Shown one piece after another: positions 30,076-38,839 of a DNA stretch of 64,000 nucleotides. Both the position numbers and the translations under genes were made by a program. Position 1 is the stretch's first letter; each line of letters begins with the position of its first letter. Location: positions 3,224,001 through 3,288,000 of the forward strand of contig NZ_CP155619.1 in NCBI RefSeq assembly GCF_039697315.1, written 5' to 3'. A model generated the notes under the pieces. The model saw nothing but the letters and a program-made list of their open reading frames with translations, was not told where the DNA came from and ran no database searches. The DNA comes from Pseudomonas abietaniphila. GTDB lineage: Bacteria > Pseudomonadota > Gammaproteobacteria > Pseudomonadales > Pseudomonadaceae.

Positions 30076-30202
30076 GTCCCTGGCTCCTGAATGGCATTGG
30101 AAGAATGATTGTTTGATGAAGGCATTCGGCGATAGTGCCGGGCGCCTGATGGCGCGCTGTTGAATAAAATGCACGATTTCGTGTCGTTTTGCCTCTTTTT
30201 GT

Positions 30203-30214
30203 CCAATATATTGG
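30203..30214. promoter_or_regulatory. Palindromic operator candidate between the cupin gene and kauB
   Basis: CCAATATATTGG is a perfect 12-bp palindrome in the kauB/cupin divergent region, 126 bp before kauB. PauR, encoded at 42483 in this window, is the known repressor of polyamine genes; this is a candidate PauR site by position and symmetry only. Confidence 0.4.
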
Positions 30215-30340
30215 AAATTCCTTGAGCGCTGGTTTAGGGTGACGTTTGCCTTTGGCCGATCCGACAGCATGTCAGGCGATGTCCTACAGCACGGTTCATG
30301 AGCGCGAGGGCGCGCACAATTCATAAGAGGAGGATGTTTC

Positions 30341-31834
30341 ATGACCACCCTGACTCATGCTGACTGGGAAAAACGCGCCCAGGATCTGAAGATCGAAGGC
30401 CGCGCCTTCATCAATGGCGAGTACACCGCCGCCGCTTTTGGCGCTACGTTTGACTGCATCAGCCCGGTCGATGGTCGATTCCTCGCCCACGTTGCCAGCT
30501 GCGATGCCGCCGACGCCCAGCGCGCCGTTGAAAACGCCCGCGCTACCTTCAACTCTGGCGCGTGGTCGCGTCTGGCCCCGGTCAAGCGCAAGGCAGCCAT
30601 GATTCGCTTTGCTGCGCTGATCAAAGAAAACATCGAAGAACTGGCGCTGCTTGAAACCCTGGACATGGGCAAGCCGATCAGTGACTCCTATGGCATCGAC
30701 ATTCCAGGCTCCGCGCAAGCGTTGAGCTGGAGCGGTGAGGCCATCGACAAGCTGTACGACGAAGTGGCCGCGACGCCACACGACCAGTTGGGTCTGGTGA
30801 CCCGTGAGCCGATCGGTGTTGTGGCGGCGATCGTGCCGTGGAACTTCCCGTTGCTGATGGCGTGCTGGAAGTTGGGTCCTGCACTGTCGAGTGGTAACTC
30901 GGTCATTCTCAAGCCGTCGGAAAAGTCGCCGCTGACCGCCATCCGTGTCGCACAGTTGGCTGTTCAGGCGGGTATCCCGGCCGGTGTGCTCAACGTTCTG
31001 CCCGGCTACGGCCACACCGTCGGCAAGGCGCTGGCGCTGCACATGGATGTCGACACGGCGGTATTTACCGGTTCGACCAAGATCGCCAAGCAGTTGCTGG
31101 TCTACTCGGGCGAATCGAACATGAAGCGCGTCTGGCTGGAAGCGGGCGGCAAGAGCCCGAATATCGTCTTCGCCGATGCGCCGGACCTGCAAGCTGCTGC
31201 TGAGTCGGCTGCCAGCGCCATTGCCTTCAACCAAGGCGAAGTGTGCACCGCGGGCTCGCGCCTGCTGGTCGAGCGTTCGATCAAGGATAAATTCCTGCCC
31301 ATGGTGATCGAGGCGCTGAAAGCCTGGAAGCCGGGCAATCCGCTGGACCCTGCGACCAACGTTGGTGCGCTGGTGGACACTCAGCAGATGAACACGGTTC
31401 TGTCGTACATCGAAGCGGGCCACACCGACGGCGCCAAGCTGGTTGCCGGCGGCAAGCGCATCCTGCAAGAGACGGGCGGCACCTACGTCGAGCCGACGAT
31501 TTTCGACGGTGTGACCAATGCCATGAAGATCGCTCAGGAAGAAATCTTCGGCCCGGTGCTGTCGGTGCTGACCTTCGATACAGCTGAAGAGGCAATCCAG
31601 ATCGCCAATGACACGCCGTATGGTCTGGCTGCCGCCGTATGGACCGCCGACCTGTCCAAGGCGCACCTCACCGCACGTGCGTTGCGCGCGGGTAGTGTCT
31701 GGGTCAACCAGTACGACGGTGGCGACATGACCGCGCCGTTCGGTGGCTTTAAGCAATCGGGTAATGGTCGCGACAAGTCGCTGCACGCGTTCGACAAATA
31801 CACCGAGCTGAAAGCGACCTGGATCAAGTTGTAA
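30341..31834 (+). CDS. kauB: 4-guanidinobutyraldehyde/gamma-aminobutyraldehyde-type dehydrogenase
   Basis: A 497-residue NAD(P)-dependent aldehyde dehydrogenase, closely matching the Pseudomonas KauB that oxidises 4-guanidinobutyraldehyde and related aminoaldehydes in arginine/polyamine breakdown. The catalytic Cys302 lies in FNQGEVCTAGSRL and the base Glu267 in VWLEAGGKSPNIV; the Asn of VPWNFPLLMACWKLGPAL and the NAD-binding FTGSTKIAKQLL are present. The ribosome site is GAGGAGG just before the ATG. P. aeruginosa has gabT2 between rpmG and kauB; no transaminase is seen here. Confidence 0.93.
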   Translation: MTTLTHADWEKRAQDLKIEGRAFINGEYTAAAFGATFDCISPVDGRFLAHVASCDAADAQRAVENARATFNSGAWSRLAPVKRKAAMIRFAALIKENIEELALLETLDMGKPISDSYGIDIPGSAQALSWSGEAIDKLYDEVAATPHDQLGLVTREPIGVVAAIVPWNFPLLMACWKLGPALSSGNSVILKPSEKSPLTAIRVAQLAVQAGIPAGVLNVLPGYGHTVGKALALHMDVDTAVFTGSTKIAKQLLVYSGESNMKRVWLEAGGKSPNIVFADAPDLQAAAESAASAIAFNQGEVCTAGSRLLVERSIKDKFLPMVIEALKAWKPGNPLDPATNVGALVDTQQMNTVLSYIEAGHTDGAKLVAGGKRILQETGGTYVEPTIFDGVTNAMKIAQEEIFGPVLSVLTFDTAEEAIQIANDTPYGLAAAVWTADLSKAHLTARALRAGSVWVNQYDGGDMTAPFGGFKQSGNGRDKSLHAFDKYTELKATWIKL

Positions 31835-31854
31835 GAGCCAGCCTTTACACACTC

Positions 31855-31947
31855 TGTGGGAGCGAATTTATTCGCGATTGGCCGGTACATTCGATAAATC
31901 TGTATCGGACTTACACTGCCGCGTCGCGAATGAATTCGCTCCCACAG
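31855..31947. repeat. REP doublet (TGTGGGAGCGAATTTATTCGCG type)
   Basis: TGTGGGAGCGAATTTATTCG at 31855 and the inverted CGAATGAATTCGCTCCCACA ending at 31946 enclose about 45 bp. The core GCGAATTTATTCGC differs from the GAGCAAGCTC REPs. Confidence 0.75.
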
Positions 31948-31992
31948 GGAATGCCGTCGCTTCAAACGTTACAGCTGAACAACTTTCCCACA

Positions 31993-32028
31993 CAGCCGGG
32001 TTTCCCTCAAAGAACCCGGCTGTTCTGT
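31993..32028 (+). terminator. Probable terminator after kauB
   Basis: CAGCCGGGTT (31993) and AACCCGGCTG (32013-32022) form a 10-bp stem with a 10-nt loop, followed by TTCTGTCT. The U tract is interrupted, so strength is uncertain. Confidence 0.65.
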
Positions 32029-32058
32029 CTCATCCCTTAGAGCCACAGGAGCGTGGTG

Positions 32059-33207
32059 ATGCGTTGGGGTACTTATTTCGCGGTGCTGTCGTCCGTGCTG
32101 AGCGTCGGCCTGGCGTTGGGCGTGAGCATGCCGTTGGTGTCGTTGCGACTTGAAGCGTGGGGCTACGGCGCGTTTGCCATCGGCGTCATGGCCGCGATGC
32201 CGGCCATTGGTGTGTTGCTGGGCGCGAGCCTTGCCAGCCGTCTGGCTTCGATTCTGGGCACCGCGAACCTGATGCGTCTCTGCCTGTGGGGCGGTTCGAT
32301 TTCCGTGGGTTTGCTGGCGTTACTGCCCAATTACTGGATCTGGCTGGCGCTGCGGCTGATGCTCGGCGTGATCCTGACCATGGTGTTCATTCTTGGCGAG
32401 AGCTGGATCAACCAACTGGTGACCGAGAATCTGCGGGGCAAGCTGGTCGCGCTGTATGGCAGCTGTTACGCGCTCAGTCAGTTGGGCGGACCGCTGTTGC
32501 TCGGCGTCATCGGCGCCGGGCACGACTACGGCTTTTGGGTCGGCGCAGCCTTGCTCGCGACATCACCGCTGCTGCTGTTGGGACGCTCCGGTGCGCCAAG
32601 CGCCGAAGCGAGCCATGTCAGCCTCGGAGATCTCGCCGAGTTCTGTCGGCAGTTGCCTGCAATCGCATGGGCAATTGCGTTGTTTGCCGGTTTCGAGGCG
32701 ATGATTCTGACGCTGCTGCCGGTGTATTGCCTGCAACAGGGGTTCACCCCAGAGATCGCGCTGGCGATGGTCAGTACCGTGGTCGTCGGCGATGCGCTGC
32801 TGCAACTGCCGATCGGCGCATTGGCGGACAAGATTTCCCGGCGCCGACTGTTTTCAGGCTGCGCGGTGGCCTTGATGGCATCAAGCCTGGCGATTCCGCT
32901 GCTGGTCGATACGGTAGCCATCTGGCCGTTGTGGGTCGCGTTCGGTGCCAGCGCGGGCGGGTTGTTCACGCTGTCGCTGATTCTCATCGGCGAGCGCTAT
33001 CGCGACGATGCGTTGGTGCGCGCCAACGCCCATGTCGCGCAGCTGTGGGGTATCGGTTGCTTGTTGGGGCCATTGGCTGCGGGTGCCGGCAGCCAATGGA
33101 TCAGTGGGCAGGCGCTGCCGCTGTTGATGGCAGCAGGCGCGTTGGGCCTGGTAATTCTGTCCCAGCGCCCGCGAGCGTTCGGCGTGGTCCAGCCGGTGGC
33201 CGCCTAG
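32059..33207 (+). CDS. Major facilitator superfamily transporter
   Basis: A 382-residue inner-membrane protein with about 12 hydrophobic helices. Family features include the loop motif QLPIGALADKISRRRLFSG (motif A-like, with ADK..RR) between TM8 and TM9 and a repeated half-structure. I chose ATG 32059, 7 bp after AGGAG; two GTG codons just upstream are alternatives. It follows kauB and corresponds in position to the P. aeruginosa MFS gene beside kauB, so a role in amine or amino-acid transport is possible but not shown. Its last four bases overlap convergently with the phospholipase-D-like gene. Confidence 0.88.
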   Translation: MRWGTYFAVLSSVLSVGLALGVSMPLVSLRLEAWGYGAFAIGVMAAMPAIGVLLGASLASRLASILGTANLMRLCLWGGSISVGLLALLPNYWIWLALRLMLGVILTMVFILGESWINQLVTENLRGKLVALYGSCYALSQLGGPLLLGVIGAGHDYGFWVGAALLATSPLLLLGRSGAPSAEASHVSLGDLAEFCRQLPAIAWAIALFAGFEAMILTLLPVYCLQQGFTPEIALAMVSTVVVGDALLQLPIGALADKISRRRLFSGCAVALMASSLAIPLLVDTVAIWPLWVAFGASAGGLFTLSLILIGERYRDDALVRANAHVAQLWGIGCLLGPLAAGAGSQWISGQALPLLMAAGALGLVILSQRPRAFGVVQPVAA

Positions 33208-34796
33208 AGCATCTTCTCTAGGCCGACGGCGCTGCTGAACCAGGCGTTCAGTCGGCGCCACCAGTCGCCGGGTTCTTTGTACAGTGTGTGGATCTTGCCG
33301 TTGTCTTCGGTTACCCAGACCACGCGATCATTTTCAAGCTTGGCTTGATAGCTGATTGCGGGCGCCATGCCCTGCAGCGCCAGTTCGCGCAGGTATTCCG
33401 TGAGTTCGGGGCTGTCGACGAGCACGCCGACTTCGGTGTTCCACAGCACCGAGCGCGGGTCGAAATTGAAGGAGCCGACGAACATCTTCTGTCGGTCAAA
33501 AATCATTGCCTTACTGTGCAGGCTTGATTCAGAGCCACCCCTCAGGGATTTCGTGCGCAGAAATCTGGGGCCACTGCCCCCGCGATTGCTGGGGTCTCCC
33601 GGTTGGCGTCGCAGCTCGAACAGCTTCACGCCGTGCGCCAGCAACGCTTTGCGGTACGGCGCATAGCCGCCATGTACGGCCGGCACGTCCGTGGCTTCCA
33701 GCGAGTTGGTCAGCAGGCTCACCGAAACGCCTTTGTCCGACAGCCCGGTGAGGTACACCAGTCCTTCCTGCCCCGGCACGAAATACGCCGAAATCATCAT
33801 CAATTCCTGATGCACGTTTAGCAGATCGGGGCTCAGTTGCGTGGTCAGCAGCAAATGCGGGTCGGGCTCGCCCCGTGACAGCACTTTGGTCGGCGCGTCC
33901 CACAGGGCTTGGTTATGCGCCCAGATCAGCTCGTTGAGCCAGGTTTTCATTCGCGGGTGAGTCTTGTAAGCCATCAGCCGTTCGTACAGGGCTTTTTTCT
34001 CGACATGCGCCTGGTCCAGCGATGCCGCCAGACGCGTGCGCGCGTCGGCCAGATCTTTGGTGTCGGGAGGCCAGTAGAGGAAGTCGTCAATCGGCTTGCT
34101 CAAGGTGCTGTTCCAGTACTGGTCGAAGCTATGACTGAGCTGCTCGGCCACCGGGCCAACACTGAGCATGTCGATATCGGTGAAGTTCAGGTTCGGTTCG
34201 GCGTCGAAGTATTCGTCACCGAGGTTGCGCCCGCCGACGATGGCCACGGCGCTGTCGGCCAACCACAGCTTGTTGTGCATGCGTCGATGCTGCTGTGACA
34301 GATTGAACAGCCGCCCCATGTTGCGCGTCGCGCCGGTGCTGCGGCCCAGATTGAGCGGGTTGAATAGACGAATCTGAATGTTGGGATGCGCGGCGAGGGT
34401 GGCGATGACTTCATCCAGGCCGTCGCTGGTGGTGTCGTCCAGCAGGATCCGGACGCGTACGCCGCGATCTGCCGCCCGCAACAATTCATCGATCAAGGCT
34501 CGGGTACTGAGCCCGTCGTGGACGATGTAGTACTGCAGGTCCAGGCTGGTTTTGGCATTGCGGATCAGCTCGGCCCGCGCCATGAACGCTTCGGTGCTGT
34601 TGGGCAGCAGACGAAAGCCGGAGCGGCCTTCATACGGCGCGGCCTGAGCCATGATCGAACGTCCAAAGGCGGACGCCGACGCGGGCAGGGCCTGACTGGG
34701 ACCGTCATCCGCCACCGGCGAGTGCGCGCATCCGCTTATGCCGAGGGCACAGGCCAAAAGGAGGGACAACGCCCATGTTTTCGTCAACGCAATCAT
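33204..34796 (-). CDS. Phospholipase-D-like (cardiolipin synthase family) lipoprotein
   Basis: A 530-residue protein with two HKD motifs: HRRMHNKLWLADSAVAIVGGRN (residues about 160) and HSKAMIFDRQKMFVGSFNFDPR (about 430), as in phospholipase D and cardiolipin synthases. The signal peptide ends in a lipobox (ACALGISGCAHSP), so it is a predicted lipoprotein, unlike ordinary Cls, which has transmembrane helices. Possible roles are membrane-lipid turnover or DNA/phosphodiester cleavage outside the cytoplasm. Both histidine-lysine-aspartate sets look intact. It overlaps the MFS gene by 4 bp, tail to tail. Confidence 0.85.
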   Translation of the reverse strand: MIALTKTWALSLLLACALGISGCAHSPVADDGPSQALPASASAFGRSIMAQAAPYEGRSGFRLLPNSTEAFMARAELIRNAKTSLDLQYYIVHDGLSTRALIDELLRAADRGVRVRILLDDTTSDGLDEVIATLAAHPNIQIRLFNPLNLGRSTGATRNMGRLFNLSQQHRRMHNKLWLADSAVAIVGGRNLGDEYFDAEPNLNFTDIDMLSVGPVAEQLSHSFDQYWNSTLSKPIDDFLYWPPDTKDLADARTRLAASLDQAHVEKKALYERLMAYKTHPRMKTWLNELIWAHNQALWDAPTKVLSRGEPDPHLLLTTQLSPDLLNVHQELMMISAYFVPGQEGLVYLTGLSDKGVSVSLLTNSLEATDVPAVHGGYAPYRKALLAHGVKLFELRRQPGDPSNRGGSGPRFLRTKSLRGGSESSLHSKAMIFDRQKMFVGSFNFDPRSVLWNTEVGVLVDSPELTEYLRELALQGMAPAISYQAKLENDRVVWVTEDNGKIHTLYKEPGDWWRRLNAWFSSAVGLEKML

Positions 34797-34841
34797 CCAG
34801 AAGTCACATCATGGCGATATGACCGCGTTTTCGGCAAAAGG

Positions 34842-36272
34842 TTAAGTCGCCGCGTCGGTTTGGGTCATCAGTCGCGCCGCCGTTGCGCCGACCTTACGCA
34901 CGGCGTCCTCGATTTTCGGCGTCGGTTTGGCCGCGAAGTTCATGCGCAGGCAATTTCTGTACTTGCCCGAGGCCGAAAAAATATTGCCGACGGCGATCTG
35001 TACGCCTTGCCCTTCCAGCGCGCGATTCAGGCGAAGTGAGTCAAAGTCCTCGGGCAGCTCGACCCACAGCATGAAGCCGCCTTGCGGGCGGCTGACCCGA
35101 GTGCCCTCCGGGAAATAACGCGTCACCCAGTCGGTCATCAAGTCTCGGCTGCGCTGATACTGGCCGCGCATCCGGCGCATGTGCGGCTCGTAATGCCCGG
35201 CCTGAAGAAATTCGGCAATCGCCAACTGAGGCTGGGTCGCGGTGGAGCCGGTGCTGATGTATTTCATGTGCAGCACACGGTCGAGGTAGCGGCCCGGTGC
35301 AACCCAGCCGACCCGCAGGCCGGGCGCCAGGGTTTTCGAGAAAGAGCTGCAAAGCAGGACGCGTCCATCCACGTCGAAGGATTTGATCGTGCGCGGGCGA
35401 GGATAGGTGTAGGCGAGGTCGCCATACACGTCATCTTCGATGATTGCCACGTCAAAGCGCTGGGCGAGGGTCAGCAAGGCGCGCTTGCGGTCCTCTGGCA
35501 TGATGTAACCCAGCGGGTTATTGCAGTTGGGCGTCAACTGTATGGCCTTGATCGGCCATTGTTCGAGGGCCAGTTCGAGTGCGTCCAGGCTGATGCCGGT
35601 GATGGGATCGGTCGGTATTTCCAGCGCCTTCATGCCAAGGCCTTTCAGCGCCTGCATGGCGCCGTGAAAGCTGGGTGAATCCACGGCCACGATGTCGCCG
35701 GGTTCGCAAATTGAGCGAATGCTGACCGCCAGCGCCTCCTGAGCGCCCGTGGTGATCACCAGATCATCCGGGGCGATGCGGGTGCCCGAGTCCAGCAACA
35801 GGCGGGCGACCTGGTCACGTAGGCATTGAGTGCCATGAATATTGTCGTAATACAGCCCCGGCATGTCCTGACGGCGGCTGATCTTGCCCAGCGCCTGGGT
35901 CAGCGGGCGCAGGGTCGGGCTGCTGATGTCCGGCATGCCACGCGCCAGCTGCACGACGTCCGGGCTGGGAATGGCTCTGGCGAGTTCCAGCACTTGGTCC
36001 CATTGCGAGATATCGACCGGACGCTGTGCAGGGCGTCCTACGACTGGCAGTGCAGGTGTCTTGCGCCCTGCGGGAACGAAGTAGCCCGACTTGGGGCGAG
36101 GCGACGCCAGACCGTTATCTTCGAGCAACCGATAGGCCTGCTGCACGGTGCTGAGGCTGACGCCGTGCTCAAGGCTCAGAGCACGTACAGAGGGCAGGCG
36201 ATCACCGGGGCGGTAAAAGCCGTTTTCGATGCGTGTGCCAAGCAATTCGGCAAGATTGACGTAAAGGGTCAT
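34842..36272 (-). CDS. MocR-type GntR/aminotransferase-fusion transcriptional regulator
   Basis: A 476-residue MocR/GabR-family protein: an N-terminal GntR winged helix (NLAELLGTRIENGFYRPGDRLPSVRALSLEHGVSLSTVQQAYRLLEDNG) joined to a fold-type I aminotransferase domain. The PLP Lys is in SSFSKTLAPGLRVGW, and the LTPNCNNPLGYIMPEDR and PRPRTIKSF blocks are normal. I start at MTLYVNLAELL (36272); the frame opens further up. The upstream region, shared with the divergent DUF1127 gene, carries an array of ATACAGA/TCTGTAT half-sites, the likely operator. Targets are not known; PLP or a PLP-amino-acid adduct is the usual effector. Confidence 0.93.
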   Translation of the reverse strand: MTLYVNLAELLGTRIENGFYRPGDRLPSVRALSLEHGVSLSTVQQAYRLLEDNGLASPRPKSGYFVPAGRKTPALPVVGRPAQRPVDISQWDQVLELARAIPSPDVVQLARGMPDISSPTLRPLTQALGKISRRQDMPGLYYDNIHGTQCLRDQVARLLLDSGTRIAPDDLVITTGAQEALAVSIRSICEPGDIVAVDSPSFHGAMQALKGLGMKALEIPTDPITGISLDALELALEQWPIKAIQLTPNCNNPLGYIMPEDRKRALLTLAQRFDVAIIEDDVYGDLAYTYPRPRTIKSFDVDGRVLLCSSFSKTLAPGLRVGWVAPGRYLDRVLHMKYISTGSTATQPQLAIAEFLQAGHYEPHMRRMRGQYQRSRDLMTDWVTRYFPEGTRVSRPQGGFMLWVELPEDFDSLRLNRALEGQGVQIAVGNIFSASGKYRNCLRMNFAAKPTPKIEDAVRKVGATAARLMTQTDAAT

Positions 36273-36307
36273 GGCGTACTCCCACACAGTGTCGCTTCGG
36301 TTGACCG

Positions 36308-36406
36308 ATACAGATTGGGCAAAAATACAGCATTCAGGCGATGAAGTATTGAATCTGTATGCAAAAAATTCGAATTCTTTGGATCTGTAATGGTTTTCCA
36401 TACAGA
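36308..36406. promoter_or_regulatory. MocR operator candidate: ATACAGATT half-sites
   Basis: ATACAGATT (36308-36316) and its exact inverse AATCTGTAT (36352-36360) flank a shorter ATACAG (36325); ATCTGTA (36383-36389) and ATACAGA (36400-36406) follow. The array lies in the 177-bp divergent region between the MocR gene and the DUF1127 gene. MocR regulators usually bind such repeated half-sites beside their own gene. Confidence 0.6.
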
Positions 36407-36449
36407 CGCATCATGGAATCACTTGAAACCCATGGTGAGGTGTCTGGAA

Positions 36450-36683
36450 ATGAGCGGAATGAGCGATGTCCGGCTGACGCTGTATGCACAGGAGTTGGTG
36501 AAGGAACAGGAGGTCCAGGTGCGCGTGAATGCGCCGAAGGGCCTGGGTGTGTGGGGCTTGTTTCAACACCGGCGAGCCACGCGGCGTGCACTCTTGAACC
36601 TGACTGACGATCAACTGCGGGACATTGGCCTGAGTTACGAACAGGCACGGCGCGAAGGGCTCAAGCCGTTCTGGAGAGAGTGA
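36450..36683 (+). CDS. DUF1127-domain small protein
   Basis: A 77-residue protein. RRATRRALLNLTDDQLRDIGLSYEQARREGLKPFW is the DUF1127 domain, small Arg-rich proteins known in alpha- and gammaproteobacteria to bind RNA or influence phosphate and stress regulation. The start is uncertain: I chose ATG at 36450 (GAGG 9 bp upstream); in-frame ATGs at 36432 and 36459 are alternatives. It is divergent from the MocR regulator and shares its operator region, so it is a likely target. Confidence 0.83.
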   Translation: MSGMSDVRLTLYAQELVKEQEVQVRVNAPKGLGVWGLFQHRRATRRALLNLTDDQLRDIGLSYEQARREGLKPFWRE

Positions 36684-36847
36684 TGTGGGTCAACGCAAGC
36701 TTGCTTTTGGAAGGCTCAAGGCAAACCGACGTCTTCAAGCACAATGAGTTCTTTGTAGGTGACGTCGGAGGTTACGCCGGCAGCGAATGCGGTTTATCAG
36801 GTAAATGTGTATGGCCTGACAGGACCCATTCGCCAGCAATCCGGCTC

Positions 36848-38179
36848 CTACAGGGCCGCGCCATTTGATCCGGACCAGCTCTTGAGGCGATGCCAAAGCA
36901 TCCCCAGCGCCAGCAAAGGCGAGCGCAGATGTTTGCCGCCCGGGAAGGTCATGTGTGGAACCTTGGCGAACACCTCGAAGCCGCTGCTGAGCTGACCGCT
37001 GATGGCTTCACCCAGTAACTTGCCCGCCAGATGCGTGGCATTGAGCCCATGACCCGCATACGCCTGCGCATAGAACACATTCGGATGCTCCTTCAGACGC
37101 CCGATCTGCGGCAGCCGGTTGGCGCCGATGCCGATCATCCCGCCCCACTGGAAATCAATCTTCACGTCCTTGAGCTGGGGAAAGACCTTGAGCATTTTCG
37201 GCTGCATGTACGCGCCGATGTCTTGCGGGTCGCGCCCGGAATAATGGCAGGCGCCGCCGAACAGCAGGCGCTTGTCGGCCGAGAGCCGGAAGTAGTCCAC
37301 AGCCACTCGCTGGTCACACATGGCGGTATTGCGCGGGAGCAGCTGATGCGCCAGATCGTCGCCCAGAGGCTCGGTGGCGATGATGTAACTGCCTGCAGGC
37401 AGGACCTTGCCGCTCAGAGTCGGGTCCAGGTCGTTCAAATACGCGTTGCAGCCCAGCACCAGCGTGTCGGCGCGGACCAGGCCCTGCGCGGTATGCACTT
37501 TGACCTGCGCCCCGTATTCGAGCCGGATCACAGGCGAGTGTTCGAACAGCTGCACCCCCAGCGATTTTGCGACGGCGGCCTCACCCAGTGCCAGGTTCAG
37601 CGGATGCAAGTGGCCCGATCCCATGTCCAGCATGCCGCCCGCGTAATTGCCTGAGTCGATGAAGCTGCGCAGGTTCTCGGGCGGTATCAGCTGCAATTCA
37701 TGGCGATAGCCCAGCCCGCGCAGTTCCTCTGCATCCTCGGCGAAACCGGCGAACTCCTTGGGCTTGTTGGCCAAATCGCAGTAGCCCCACGTAAGATCGC
37801 AGTCGATCTGATACTTCTCCACGCGCTGCCGGACGATCTCGACGGCTTCCAGCCCCATCAGCTTGAGCTGACGCACGCCGCTGTCGCCGATCACATCGCG
37901 AAAGCGCTCGACGTGATGACCTACGCCGCGAATCAATTGCCCGCCGTTGCGCCCGCTGGCGCCCCATCCGATCTTGCGCGCTTCCAGCAACGCGACACTC
38001 AGTCCACGCTCGGCCAGTTCGATCGCCGTGTTCAGGCCCGAAAATCCGCCACCGACGATGCAGACGTCCACCTTTACATCGCCGGCTAGGGCAGCGTGAT
38101 CGAATGGCTGATGGCTGCTCGCCGCGTAATAGGAGGCGGCGTGTGCAGACGCCTTGGGCTGTTTGACGCGGGCGTCCAT
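36848..38179 (-). CDS. FAD-dependent oxidoreductase (gamma-glutamylputrescine oxidase-like)
   Basis: A 443-residue DAO-family flavoprotein. The FAD motif VDVCIVGGGFSGLNTAIELAERG is near residue 38, followed by ARKIGWGASGRNGGQLIRG, the flavin-proximal block seen in PuuB/PauB-type amine oxidases. The C-terminal GNRLPQIG-like sequence (IGANRLPQIGRLKEHPNVFYAQAYAGHGLNATHLAGKL) is conserved. It probably oxidises glutamylated or free amines to an aldehyde, feeding KauB-type dehydrogenases. The exact substrate is not certain. Alone on the minus strand between the DUF1127 and YkgJ genes. Confidence 0.88.
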   Translation of the reverse strand: MDARVKQPKASAHAASYYAASSHQPFDHAALAGDVKVDVCIVGGGFSGLNTAIELAERGLSVALLEARKIGWGASGRNGGQLIRGVGHHVERFRDVIGDSGVRQLKLMGLEAVEIVRQRVEKYQIDCDLTWGYCDLANKPKEFAGFAEDAEELRGLGYRHELQLIPPENLRSFIDSGNYAGGMLDMGSGHLHPLNLALGEAAVAKSLGVQLFEHSPVIRLEYGAQVKVHTAQGLVRADTLVLGCNAYLNDLDPTLSGKVLPAGSYIIATEPLGDDLAHQLLPRNTAMCDQRVAVDYFRLSADKRLLFGGACHYSGRDPQDIGAYMQPKMLKVFPQLKDVKIDFQWGGMIGIGANRLPQIGRLKEHPNVFYAQAYAGHGLNATHLAGKLLGEAISGQLSSGFEVFAKVPHMTFPGGKHLRSPLLALGMLWHRLKSWSGSNGAAL

Positions 38180-38316
38180 GTGGTCTTCCAGAAGGGTGTT
38201 TGGAAAATTTTACGGAGGGTAGCCCGCGGGTTGAGGCTCGGGCAAGGTGGGCGGGCGGCTGTCACCTGTCCAAGCGTTGGGGCACAATGACGACTTTCAC
38301 AGGGAAAACTCACGCG

Positions 38317-38670
38317 ATGAGCTGCAACAGCCAGAAAATCCGCGATTTGCGGCGGCAGATCCCGTCCTTCGAGTGCGTGCCTGGCTGCCACGATTGTTGT
38401 GGACCGGTGACGACGTCGTCCGAGGAGATGGCGCGCTTGCCCCGCAAGACGGCCGCTGAGCAGGAGGCCGCGCTCAGTGAGTTGAACTGTGTGCATTTAG
38501 GGCCCAACGGCTGCACGGTGTATGACGAGCGCCCGCTGATCTGCCGGTTGTTCGGCACCACCAAAACCCTGCCATGCCCCAACGGTCGCCGCCCTGCGGA
38601 GCTGATTCATCCGCGGGTTGAGAACCAGGTGCACGAGTACATTGCTTCGACGCGGCAGGTGTTGGTTTGA
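38317..38670 (+). CDS. YkgJ-family CxxC cluster protein
   Basis: A 117-residue cysteine-rich protein of the YkgJ/CxCxxCC zinc- or iron-chelating family. The clusters are CVPGCHDCCGP, CVHLGPNGCTVYDERPLICRLFGTT and CPNG, together eight to nine Cys. Metal or Fe-S binding is likely; function unknown. The start is taken at ATG 38317 (MSCNSQKIRDL), with AGGGA upstream; an ATG at 38287 gives ten more residues. Confidence 0.85.
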   Translation: MSCNSQKIRDLRRQIPSFECVPGCHDCCGPVTTSSEEMARLPRKTAAEQEAALSELNCVHLGPNGCTVYDERPLICRLFGTTKTLPCPNGRRPAELIHPRVENQVHEYIASTRQVLV

Positions 38671-38685
38671 TTGACCACCCGTCCC

Positions 38686-38821
38686 TGTAGGAGCGTGGCT
38701 TGTCCCGCGATCGGACGGGAACCGACCGCAAATCCGGAGAATGCGGTGCATCAGATAAGGCTCCGTCGCACGATTTTGCTGTCGCTTCGCGGCAGATCGC
38801 GGGACAAGCCACGCTCCTACA
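38686..38821. repeat. REP doublet, second copy of the 27-bp arm family
   Basis: Arms 38686-38712 and 38795-38821 are perfect 27-bp reverse complements, identical to those at 18511-18645, with 82 bp between. It lies between the convergent YkgJ and Lrp-family genes. Confidence 0.85.
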
Positions 38822-38839
38822 GTTTGACGATGCGTTTCA

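Noticed and set aside
30296-31852. 518-codon minus-strand frame opposite kauB
   Set aside because: Antisense shadow of a well-conserved dehydrogenase gene.
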